Origin: a bacterium
GTDB lineage: Bacteria > Patescibacteria > Gracilibacteria > 1-14-2-50-48-13
Direction: 5' to 3'
Assembly (NCBI GenBank): GCA_030430105.1
Contig: JAUIFW010000031.1
Coordinates: forward strand, 1 to 10,148
DNA: 10,148 nt
In this document: one piece after another, positions 1 through 5,445 of the stretch
Position numbering within the stretch: the stretch's first letter is position 1
Layout of the letters: each line of letters begins with the position of its first letter
Program-made: the position numbers and the translations under genes
The notes under the pieces: generated by a model
The model's input: the letters and a program-made list of their open reading frames with translations, nothing else
What the model was told of the DNA's origin: nothing
The model's database searches: none

Positions 1-751
1 CAATTGCGACTAGTCCCATAGCTATCCAGCGAATGAGTAGTAGCTGTTTGTAGAGAAGGGGAAGAGAGTCTACTACATCAAAAAGCGTATGGATGAGTCG
101 TTTTTTCCCTACGGAGATGACGATTGCTTTACAGGCACCTTTGGTAATAGTGCTTCCTGCAAAAAGAAGACTTCTTGCTTGTCTTAGGTCTTGGCTGGCC
201 ATGGGCTCGTATGGCTCTTTGGTTCTTGAGCTGGAGGTAATACCAAAGAGTCTACTTTCGTCTACTTGAAGGTCGTCTGCTTCTATGATTTTCATATCGG
301 CAGGGATCAGCATTCCTTCCTGTAAAAGGACAATGTCCCCCGTGGCGATTCCGTAGCCTCGTAGTTGTACTGATTTTCTTCCTCGGATTGCCATGGTTTT
401 GGTCCATGAGGTGCTCCAGAGGTTCCAGGTGTTGATGAGTACTGCACGTAGGGGGCTGTGTCTTGTGGTGAGTGACCAAAGCTCTGAAACTATGAAAATA
501 CTTAGGAGTGGGAAAAGGGCCTCAGGAGTTGCTATGGCCACAAGGGGAATAAGGAGCAGAAATGCAGGAAGAAGAGGGGAGAGTCCAAATTGTAAGAGTC
601 CCCATAAACTCATAAGGCTAGGGTAGTTGCGACCCCATTCTTTCTTTGCTTGCTTGATTGCGTATCCTGAAAGACCAGCACTTTTTGAGCTTCTCAATTC
701 CTTTGCTATCTCGTCAACTCCTCGAAGTAGGTAGGTTCTTAGTGGTTGCAT
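1..751 (-). CDS. P-type cation ATPase, N-terminal part (truncated by window edge), degenerate actuator motif
   Basis: The gene reads leftward from an ATG at 751-749 and stays open for 250 codons to the window edge, so its 3' part (phosphorylation and nucleotide-binding domains) is not visible. Residues 1-45 resemble the cation-ATPase N-terminal domain. About residues 46-93 are a hydrophobic hairpin (TM1-TM2). Residues 120-215 match the actuator (E1-E2 ATPase) domain, with GDIVLLQEGMLIPAD at 138-152 and VDES at 163-166. Another hydrophobic segment (TM3) starts near 235. In typical members VDES is followed by x-L-TGES; here residues 169-172 are FGIT, so the glutamate that promotes dephosphorylation is absent. 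The frame is intact on both sides, so this is a substitution rather than a frameshift. The family pumps cations across the membrane; substrate cannot be told from this part. It could be a pump with altered chemistry or a decaying pseudo-pump. No Shine-Dalgarno is seen; a TATAAT lies 13 nt before the ATG. Confidence 0.85.
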   Translation of the reverse strand, partial: MQPLRTYLLRGVDEIAKELRSSKSAGLSGYAIKQAKKEWGRNYPSLMSLWGLLQFGLSPLLPAFLLLIPLVAIATPEALFPLLSIFIVSELWSLTTRHSPLRAVLINTWNLWSTSWTKTMAIRGRKSVQLRGYGIATGDIVLLQEGMLIPADMKIIEADDLQVDESRLFGITSSSRTKEPYEPMASQDLRQARSLLFAGSTITKGACKAIVISVGKKRLIHTLFDVVDSLPLLYKQLLLIRWIAMGLVAI

Positions 752-763
752 ACCCCAAAACAC

Positions 764-769
764 ATTATA
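764..769 (-). promoter_or_regulatory. -10 element (TATAAT) for the P-type ATPase gene
   Basis: A perfect TATAAT lies on the minus strand, with its downstream end 12 bases before the ATG at 751. Transcription would start about 5-6 nt before the ATG, giving a nearly leaderless mRNA. The -35 region, 17 bp upstream at 787-792 (AAAGAT), is a poor match, so support rests on the -10 and its position. Confidence 0.45.
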
Positions 770-782
770 ACTGACGGTACTA

Positions 783-788
783 TATAAT
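783..788 (+). promoter_or_regulatory. Possible -10 element (TATAAT) for lexA
   Basis: A TATAAT on the plus strand would give a start near 795 and a leader of about 100 nt to the ATG at 894. No convincing -35 is visible 16-18 bp upstream, and the region is generally AT-rich. The appeal is that the palindrome at 801-814 would then lie just after the start site, a usual place for autorepression. No better lexA promoter was found closer to the gene. Confidence 0.3.
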
Positions 789-800
789 CTTTTTATCAGC

Positions 801-814
801 TGTTCAAGTGAACA
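801..814. promoter_or_regulatory. Candidate LexA operator (palindrome TGTTC-N4-GAACA)
   Basis: The 14 bp sequence TGTTCAAGTGAACA is an inverted repeat with 5 bp arms and a 4 bp centre, in the divergent region between the P-type ATPase and lexA. A looser repeat, GCTGTT (799-804) and AACAGC (821-826), surrounds it. LexA usually represses its own gene through a short palindrome upstream. The Gram-positive box has arms GAAC-N4-GTTC; here the arms are in the opposite order, so this would be a lineage-specific box. Assignment is by position and symmetry only. Confidence 0.4.
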
Positions 815-893
815 ATGGTAAACAGCCAAGATCCTGAGTTGACTGGTGAAAACAATATCACTCGTCTCAGAGTACATACCTTTTCTCTTACCT

Positions 894-1517
894 ATGCATT
901 CTTCACAACTTCCACTGACAGATCGGCAACAGGCTATATATGACTATATTGCGAAGTATCAGCTTGAGCAGGGCTATTCTCCTAAGATTACGGAGATCGC
1001 TGAGGCTTTTGGTATCAAGAGTGTTAATGGAGTGATCAAGCATTTACAGGCTCTTGAGAAAAAAGGGTGGATACAGAGAGATAATACGCCTCGGGGCATA
1101 GAGATGCTTGAGAGCGTAAAGAATCAGCAGAATACTTCTGTCTGGAATGTTCCTATTTATGGAGCGATTCCTGCCGGTACTCCTCAGAACTTGGATGAAT
1201 TTATTGAAGGGTACCAGTCTGTGGATGTCTCCATGCTGTCTCGCCCTCAGGACGCTTTTGCGTTGATCGTAAAGGGTGAGTCTATGATTAAGGCGGGGAT
1301 TTTTGAAGGAGATGTGGTGATTGCTGAGCGTAGGGAGCCTAAGTTTGGAGATATTGTCGTGGCACTTGTCGATGGAGAAAACACACTTAAGCGGTATATG
1401 AAGGATGCGCAGGGGCGCACGTATTTGAAGGCTGAGAACGATAGTTTTGCAGATATTTATCCGGAGGAGGACTTGTCGTTGCAGGGGGTAGCAGTTTATA
1501 TCATCCGCCGATTATAA
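894..1517 (+). CDS. lexA: LexA SOS repressor, self-cleaving
   Basis: LexA represses DNA-damage genes and inactivates itself by autocleavage when RecA filaments form. The 207-residue product begins with a winged-helix DNA-binding domain (about 8-72), containing LTDRQQAIYDYI and a recognition region near 31-52 (KITEIAEAFGIKSVNGVIKHL), followed by a linker. The S24 peptidase domain is about 84-207. The cleavage bond is Ala94-Gly95 in YGAIPAGTP, the nucleophile is Ser130 in KGESM, and the general base is Lys166 in NTLKRY, so the protein should be functional. E. coli LexA is 202 residues. I chose ATG 894 because it places the family N-terminus correctly; a GTG at 846 in the same frame would add 16 residues with no family counterpart. 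No Shine-Dalgarno precedes either start. The gene is divergent from the P-type ATPase, with a palindrome between them. The structured element A starts at the base after the TAA stop. Confidence 0.95.
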   Translation: MHSSQLPLTDRQQAIYDYIAKYQLEQGYSPKITEIAEAFGIKSVNGVIKHLQALEKKGWIQRDNTPRGIEMLESVKNQQNTSVWNVPIYGAIPAGTPQNLDEFIEGYQSVDVSMLSRPQDAFALIVKGESMIKAGIFEGDVVIAERREPKFGDIVVALVDGENTLKRYMKDAQGRTYLKAENDSFADIYPEEDLSLQGVAVYIIRRL

Positions 1518-1640
1518 GAGCACAGAGATTTCCGTATTGCGGCGTCGTCTGCAAAGAGCACTTCTTCACCGTATTGGAATACGGCTCAGTCGTGCTCTTT
1601 TTGTCTCCTTGATATACACAAATCTCTGCACTTCCTGAGC
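1518..1640. repeat. Structured inverted-repeat element, copy A
   Basis: This intergenic block folds as nested stems. The outer arms are CAGAGATTT (1523-1531) and AAATCTCTG (1620-1628). The middle arms are AAAGAGCAC (1553-1561) and GTGCTCTTT (1592-1600). The central hairpin is CCGTATT (1569-1575) and AATACGG (1578-1584), separated by GG. Conserved blocks shared with copy B (7846-7970) are CGTATT-N4-CGTCG after the left outer arm, TTCT...CCGTA before the centre, CTCCTTG before the right outer arm, and a right end GCACTT-Y-CTG. Arm sequences differ between copies but each copy is self-complementary. The left end AGAGCAC (1517-1523) repeats the middle arm, so an alternative pairing with GTGCTCT (1592-1598) is possible. 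The middle stem ends in a T run (1598-1602), so this copy may also work as the lexA terminator. It encodes no protein. Confidence 0.75.
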
Positions 1641-1729
1641 TAGGTTGTTTTTATCTTTAAGTTCATTGAAAAGCTCTTGTATTTTGATTGGGAAAAGTGA
1701 AAAGGCGTAGGTGATGGGGGAATTTGTTG

Positions 1730-1735
1730 TACAAT
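1730..1735 (+). promoter_or_regulatory. Possible -10 element (TACAAT) for the flippase gene
   Basis: TACAAT lies 31 nt before the GTG at 1767. It sits inside the 8 bp palindrome TTGTACAA (1727-1734) and a wider repeat GGAATT (1719-1724) with AATTCC (1733-1738), which could be an operator. No clear -35 is seen. The rest of 1641-1766 shows no gene. Confidence 0.3.
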
Positions 1736-1766
1736 TCCTACGCTCTATTCTTTTGATTCTTGTTTT

Positions 1767-3311
1767 GTGAGTACGGCGCGCAAAATTCTTTCTAATACGT
1801 TCGTCCAGATTGCAGGGAAGGGGGCTATTGCCGTGATTGGACTGCTTACCTCCAAGCTCTTGGCTAACTACTTGATGGTAGAAGAGCGAGGTATGTATGA
1901 TTTGGTGTATAGCGTGCTTGCTATCGTTGGGATTTTTGCTGATATGGGACTGTATACCATTGCAATCCGTGAGATTTCTAAGGATGAGTCTCGGATGGAG
2001 TATGTGATTGGGAATATTTTGAGTATTCGCAATATATTGGCAGTGACTGTGGTTGTATTGACTCTCTTAGGTGTCTTTGCTTCCAGCTATCTTTCCTCCG
2101 GAACCTTAAGTGCACCATTCTTTGTGGGGCTTGGACTTGCCTCACTCTCTATGATTATTGGCCTTCTTAATGGGACTATCACTAGCGTTCTTCAGGTGAA
2201 GTATGATATGACCAAGGCTACGATAGCTCAGGTATTTGGGAAGGTGGTGATAATTGGTGTTATGGCCATTTCCATGTTTGCTCTCTTTCCAAAGGCTATG
2301 CCTGGATACGAGACTCCGACGGATTTTCTTCCTCTCCAAATGTTGTTCTTTGCGGGAGTAGTAGGGAATATTGTGATGTATTGGTACACAGCTCGCACAG
2401 CGAAGCAATATACGACACTTTCGTATCGCTTTGACTGGTCTTACTGGAAACAGTTGGTGCGAGATGCGCTTCCATATGGACTGGCTCTCGTGGTGGCAAC
2501 TATTTATTTTAAGGTGGATATCTTGATACTCCGCTTTATGTATGACGACCCATCCTTTGCGGAGCGTCAGATAGGATACTACAGTGCTGCGGTGAAGATT
2601 GTGGAGATTTTTGCTGTGGTGCCATTGTTTTTCCTCAATGCTCTTCTTCCAATGCTTTCCAAGCATATTGAAGAGAAGGGGGAGCGCCTGAAACAACTGA
2701 TTAGTTACTCCTTTGAGTTTTTGCTGATGCTTGGAGCTCCTTTGGTGGTAGGAGGTGTCGTGCTTGCGTATCAGATTATCAATGCTACCAACTCTCCTGC
2801 GTATTTAAGTAGACTTGGAGAAGGCTTTGTTGGTTCGGATATGGTGCTTAAGGTAGTGATTTTTACCTCCTTGTTTTCATTTTTGGGACTGCTTTTCAAC
2901 TTTGTCCTTATTGCAAAGAACGAGCAGTTTAAGTTGATCTGGATCAATGCGGCCTGCTTACTGTTCAATATCGTTACAAACATTATCTTTATTCCGCACT
3001 TTGGCTTGCTCGCTGCTGCAGGGACCACGGTGGTGACGGAGATTTTGGTGATGCTTCTTACATACTTGGCTGTGAGAAAGAACTTGCCAAAGCGAAGTGT
3101 TTCATACTTTCGAAGTGCTAGGATACTTGTTTCAGCAGGAGTTATGGGGCTTACGGTGTATCTTCTCAAGGATGTCGTCGTACAGACTCTTGGAAATGAC
3201 TTAGGGGTGCTTTCTCTTACATTGTTGGGAGCAGTCGTGTACGGAGGACTCCTGGTACTCTTTAGATTGGTGACAAAGGATATGCTTCGTTTGCTTAGGA
3301 GAACGGCTTAA
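1767..3311 (+). CDS. Oligosaccharide flippase (Wzx/MVF-like polysaccharide biosynthesis protein)
   Basis: This 514-residue protein is hydrophobic along nearly its whole length, with about 12-14 predicted membrane helices, for example near 14-36, 45-66, 90-108, 117-137, 156-174, 190-207, 235-255, 275-297, 316-338, 360-382, 393-410, 415-436, 451-468 and 481-501. The N-terminus (KILSNTFVQIAGKG, then GLLTSKLLANYL and ERGMYDLVYSV) is typical of polysaccharide-biosynthesis flippases of the MOP superfamily. These move lipid-linked glycans from the inner to the outer leaflet of the cytoplasmic membrane. Length is normal for the family. The GTG start is preferred because it begins right at the conserved N-terminal helix; there is no Shine-Dalgarno. 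MurJ (lipid II flippase) is a relative and cannot be fully excluded, but the N-terminus fits O-antigen/teichoic-type exporters better. The convergent terminator at 3361-3391 ends the unit. The glycosyltransferase at 4189-5322 is a plausible pathway partner. Confidence 0.85.
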   Translation: MSTARKILSNTFVQIAGKGAIAVIGLLTSKLLANYLMVEERGMYDLVYSVLAIVGIFADMGLYTIAIREISKDESRMEYVIGNILSIRNILAVTVVVLTLLGVFASSYLSSGTLSAPFFVGLGLASLSMIIGLLNGTITSVLQVKYDMTKATIAQVFGKVVIIGVMAISMFALFPKAMPGYETPTDFLPLQMLFFAGVVGNIVMYWYTARTAKQYTTLSYRFDWSYWKQLVRDALPYGLALVVATIYFKVDILILRFMYDDPSFAERQIGYYSAAVKIVEIFAVVPLFFLNALLPMLSKHIEEKGERLKQLISYSFEFLLMLGAPLVVGGVVLAYQIINATNSPAYLSRLGEGFVGSDMVLKVVIFTSLFSFLGLLFNFVLIAKNEQFKLIWINAACLLFNIVTNIIFIPHFGLLAAAGTTVVTEILVMLLTYLAVRKNLPKRSVSYFRSARILVSAGVMGLTVYLLKDVVVQTLGNDLGVLSLTLLGAVVYGGLLVLFRLVTKDMLRLLRRTA

Positions 3312-3313
3312 AA

Positions 3314-3348
3314 TAGGTCTTAGGTCTTGGGGGCCTGAGTTCTGAGTT
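3314..3348. repeat. Degenerate heptamer tandem repeat, tract 1
   Basis: Five consecutive 7-base units fill this interval: TAGGTCT at 3314-3320 and 3321-3327, TGGGGGC at 3328-3334, and CTGAGTT at 3335-3341 and 3342-3348. Read on the minus strand, units resemble AGACCTA and AACTCAG, the same pattern (about RAGNCCT) as tract 2 at 8015-8056. It is intergenic, between the flippase stop and the terminator. Confidence 0.55.
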
Positions 3349-3360
3349 GTTTGTAGACTC

Positions 3361-3391
3361 AATAAAAGCACTCGCTGGGAGTGCTTTTATT
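3361..3391. terminator. Bidirectional intrinsic terminator
   Basis: A perfect 13 bp stem, AATAAAAGCACTC (3361-3373) with GAGTGCTTTTATT (3379-3391), encloses the loop GCTGG. It has T-rich runs on both strands. It lies between the convergent flippase (ends 3311) and pilin-like (ends 3415) genes and should stop transcription from both sides. Confidence 0.85.
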
Positions 3392-3414
3392 TGGAGTTCT
3401 TATTTCCTTTGAGA

Positions 3415-3837
3415 CTAGTTTACTAGGTTCTCAACGTCTGAATTTGGACTAAAGATGTTGATGATGAAGTCAACGATCTGGAAGGAAAGCATGATGAGGG
3501 CAAACCCCAACGCTGCGTAGACAAGTGTCTTTCTTGCGGACTTCAGCTTCTCTTCGTTTCCTCGAGAGATGATAAGCTCAATACCAGCGTAGATGATGAT
3601 AAGTACCGCTACGAAGGCTAGGAGGAAGAGTACGGTGTTGAGGAGAGATCCCAGTGTATTGATGAGACCACTTCCTTCCTGACCAGATTGAAGACCTGCG
3701 TTTTCAGCAATGTTTCCAAAACTGTTTACTCCTTCACCAAGCTGCGCAAAAGCAGTACCGGCTCCGGCTGCAGCGAGGTAGAGTCCAGCTCCGGCCTTTG
3801 CTGCGAAGGCAGTTGCTTTGTTTGCGATGGTTCTCAT
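3415..3837 (-). CDS. VirB2/TrbC-like pilin family membrane protein with signal peptide
   Basis: The 140-residue product starts with a positively charged, alanine-rich segment ending in TAFA-QLGEG, a plausible signal peptide cut near residue 31. A glycine/serine-rich stretch follows (32-58), then two membrane helices at about 62-89 and 104-128, joined by a short charged loop (SRGNEEKLKSARKT, 91-104). This two-helix, charged-loop layout is that of VirB2/TrbC-type pilins and the related small conjugal-transfer proteins common in Patescibacteria. In type IV secretion systems the mature pilin forms the extracellular filament; a role in a pilus or secretion channel here is an inference. Length fits the family. 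The ATG is well defined by the signal peptide, and a good promoter lies 28-58 nt upstream. The VirD4-like ATPase at 5446-7845 is the only other candidate system member in view. Confidence 0.75.
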   Translation of the reverse strand: MRTIANKATAFAAKAGAGLYLAAAGAGTAFAQLGEGVNSFGNIAENAGLQSGQEGSGLINTLGSLLNTVLFLLAFVAVLIIIYAGIELIISRGNEEKLKSARKTLVYAALGFALIMLSFQIVDFIINIFSPNSDVENLVN

Positions 3838-3871
3838 AAGGTTATGTAAGAAAATAAGAACGTATCAGATA

Positions 3872-3900
3872 AGTATAGCAGAATGGGGCGAAATGTGCAA
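3872..3900 (-). promoter_or_regulatory. Sigma-70-type promoter for the pilin-like gene
   Basis: On the minus strand, TTGCAC (3900-3895) is followed after exactly 17 bp by TATACT (3877-3872), with TGC just before it forming an extended -10. The start would be near 3865, leaving a leader of about 27 nt. This is among the best promoter matches in the window and suggests the pilin-like gene is expressed independently of the glycosyltransferase unit upstream. Confidence 0.8.
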
Positions 3901-3904
3901 GAAC

Positions 3905-4192
3905 CTACAGTGTCTTTATATGTATACGATCAACTTTGATGGAAGAGGGGAGAATAGGCCAGATCTCTTCTTGTAAACTGTAGAGGTGTGCCCGTAGGCT
4001 TGCTCCTTTTGCGTGTAGTTCAAGTGTACCGGCTTTTAGGACGATGTGGACCTCCTTTGAGTTGACGCCTTGCTCTTCTAAGAGGGCTCGTACTTTTTTT
4101 GCAACCATGGCAGCATCAGTTTGGCCCTTGATATGCATGGCAGTAAGCCTTTTATCCGCCATGTCCTGAAACGATGAGAAGGACTGCATCAT
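3905..4192 (-). CDS. Small conserved-looking protein, weakly DUF721/DciA-like
   Basis: The 95-residue protein starts at ATG 4192-4190, which overlaps the TGA stop of the glycosyltransferase as ATGA; a TTG at 4201 would add three residues. The overlap implies translational coupling. The N-terminal half is helical and charged (QTDAAMVAKKVRALLEEQG). The C-terminal half alternates strand and helix: VHIVLKAGTLELHAKG, then SLRAHLYSLQEEIWPIL, then IKVDRIHIK. That pattern (a strand ending in a G-T-L turn, a helix with leucines, a final strand) resembles the DUF721 fold of DciA, which loads the replicative helicase in many bacteria. The resemblance is by eye and the N-terminal tryptophan typical of DUF721 is missing, so treat the function as unknown. 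No signal peptide or membrane segment is seen. Confidence 0.7.
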   Translation of the reverse strand: MMQSFSSFQDMADKRLTAMHIKGQTDAAMVAKKVRALLEEQGVNSKEVHIVLKAGTLELHAKGASLRAHLYSLQEEIWPILPSSIKVDRIHIKTL

Positions 4193-5322
4193 GAGAGGCA
4201 AGATAGGTATATGCTGTGGATTTCTTTTGCCATGCTATCCCAAGAATACTTCTGTAGCTGCTCTTTTCCTTTTGCTATAAGTTCTTCTTGTCGTTCTGGT
4301 GACTCTACGACTCGTTTTATGGCTTTCGCCATGTCTGCTTGGTTGTAGGGGTCAAAGTATTCAGCAGCATTTCCGCAAACCTCAGGAAGACACGAAGTGT
4401 TGGAGCATACGAGTGGTGTGCCCATAGCAAAAGCCTCGAGGGCAGGGATACCAAATCCTTCATAGAAGGTAGGGAAGACGAAGGCTGTAGCTCCTTGAAA
4501 GAGCCCAATAAGGTCTCTGTCTGGTACTAATCCTACGAAATGAACTCTCTCTTGCAGCCCCAGATCTTCTCTTGTTTCTATTACCTCATGATACTTGGGA
4601 TCTTTTCTCCCTGTGATGACTAAATCACCCTGGTATCCATATTTTCTTACAAGTGTGTCAAAGGCTCGTATAAGTCCTACGACATTTTTATGATCACGCC
4701 AAACACCTGCGTAAAGGAGGTACTCTTTGGTGAGGTTGTAGGTTTGCATCACTTCTATCAGTGCTGCCTTCTCAAGCTTTTTGTGAAATCCTTGAGATGC
4801 ACCTTCATAGACCACAGATATTTTCTTTTCTGGGGTGTGAAGTACCTTCATGAGGTCTGATTTCGTGTTTTTAGAGACGGCAATGATATGTTTTGCCTTC
4901 CAGCTTGCTCCCCGGATAGCGAGGTTGTATCCAAGTCTATGGATAAGCTTGGTATTTTTTTTCCCAGGGAAAAAAGATGGGGTGAGGTCATGGAAGGTGT
5001 AGACCTGCTTTCCAAAGTAGAGAAGGGGATTGTTGAAGTGGGTGAAGTGCATGAGGTCTAACTTTGCTTTCCTGAGCACTCCTGGAAAGTGGTATTGCTC
5101 CCGCACGGAGTAGTATGGGCTGTCTGCCAGGACTTTCTCGAAATTTGGTCCAGGTGGAGTAAATTGTTCGTACTCTGGGTTGTTGAGGAAAATCACGTAG
5201 GTGTTTTCCGTGTCGATTTTGGCGAGATGTTGAATAAGTTCGAAATTGTAGCGGCCAATTCCTGTATATTTTGATTGGTATATGCGTGCGTCAATGCCAA
5301 TACGGTAGGTTTTCTTGCTCAC
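4189..5322 (-). CDS. Glycosyltransferase family 4 protein
   Basis: The 377-residue protein has the two-domain GT-B layout. The N-terminal acceptor domain (about 1-185) starts with IGIDARIY and the GIGRY loop (21-25), and contains FHDLTPSFFP (110-119) and IAVSKNTKSDL (147-157). The C-terminal donor domain (about 190-377) has YAGVWRDHKNVVGLIRAF, VHFVGLVPDRDL, and the E-x7-E signature at Glu288 to Glu296 (EGFGIPALE), which contacts the nucleotide sugar. These are marks of retaining GT4 enzymes such as mannosyltransferases; donor and acceptor cannot be told. Length is normal. It is cytosolic, probably membrane-associated, and likely builds a surface glycan that a flippase such as the one at 1767-3311 could export. 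The start is GTG at 5322-5320, directly before KKTYRIGIDAR; no Shine-Dalgarno is seen. It is divergent from the VirD4-like gene and coupled to the small gene downstream by an ATGA overlap. Confidence 0.9.
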   Translation of the reverse strand: MSKKTYRIGIDARIYQSKYTGIGRYNFELIQHLAKIDTENTYVIFLNNPEYEQFTPPGPNFEKVLADSPYYSVREQYHFPGVLRKAKLDLMHFTHFNNPLLYFGKQVYTFHDLTPSFFPGKKNTKLIHRLGYNLAIRGASWKAKHIIAVSKNTKSDLMKVLHTPEKKISVVYEGASQGFHKKLEKAALIEVMQTYNLTKEYLLYAGVWRDHKNVVGLIRAFDTLVRKYGYQGDLVITGRKDPKYHEVIETREDLGLQERVHFVGLVPDRDLIGLFQGATAFVFPTFYEGFGIPALEAFAMGTPLVCSNTSCLPEVCGNAAEYFDPYNQADMAKAIKRVVESPERQEELIAKGKEQLQKYSWDSMAKEIHSIYLSCLS

Positions 5323-5392
5323 TGTTGGAAAAAAAGGGAGTATGCGCGTGCAAGTAGTCTAGAAAAAAGGGCCAGTGATCACAAGCAGAAGG

Positions 5393-5421
5393 TTGAGAAT
5401 GCACCTTAGCTGTGGTAGAAT
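5393..5421 (+). promoter_or_regulatory. Sigma-70-type promoter for the VirD4-like ATPase gene
   Basis: TTGAGA (5393-5398) is followed after 17 bp by TAGAAT (5416-5421), with TGG directly upstream giving an extended -10. Transcription would start near 5428, leaving an 18 nt leader. The AAGGAG at 5422-5427 would then fall outside the mRNA and cannot act as a ribosome binding site. Confidence 0.8.
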
Positions 5422-5445
5422 AAGGAGAGATACAACTATCAATAC

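Noticed and set aside
181..194. Third heptamer tract: a 14-base match to 3317-3330
   Set aside because: It lies inside the P-type ATPase reading frame and covers only two units; a single 14-base match in 10 kb is not far from chance.
393..626. Plus-strand open frame over the P-type ATPase
   Set aside because: The minus-strand frame is continuous through this stretch and gives actuator-domain motifs; the plus frame gives none.
846..893. GTG start at 846 giving a 223-residue LexA
   Set aside because: The extra 16 residues have no counterpart in the family, and ATG 894 sits just before the conserved DNA-binding domain. Neither start has a Shine-Dalgarno.
1518..1640. Integron attC sites for the A and B elements
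   Set aside because: The outer arms lack the conserved attC core (GTTRRRY with RYYYAAC), and there is no integrase or cassette array in view.
2142..2696. Antisense open frame (184 codons) inside the flippase gene
   Set aside because: It has no recognisable motif, promoter or start context; the plus-strand flippase explains the sequence.
5422..5427. AAGGAG as a ribosome binding site for the VirD4-like gene
   Set aside because: It is 18 nt before the ATG, too far, and probably lies upstream of the transcription start predicted from the extended -10 at 5416-5421.
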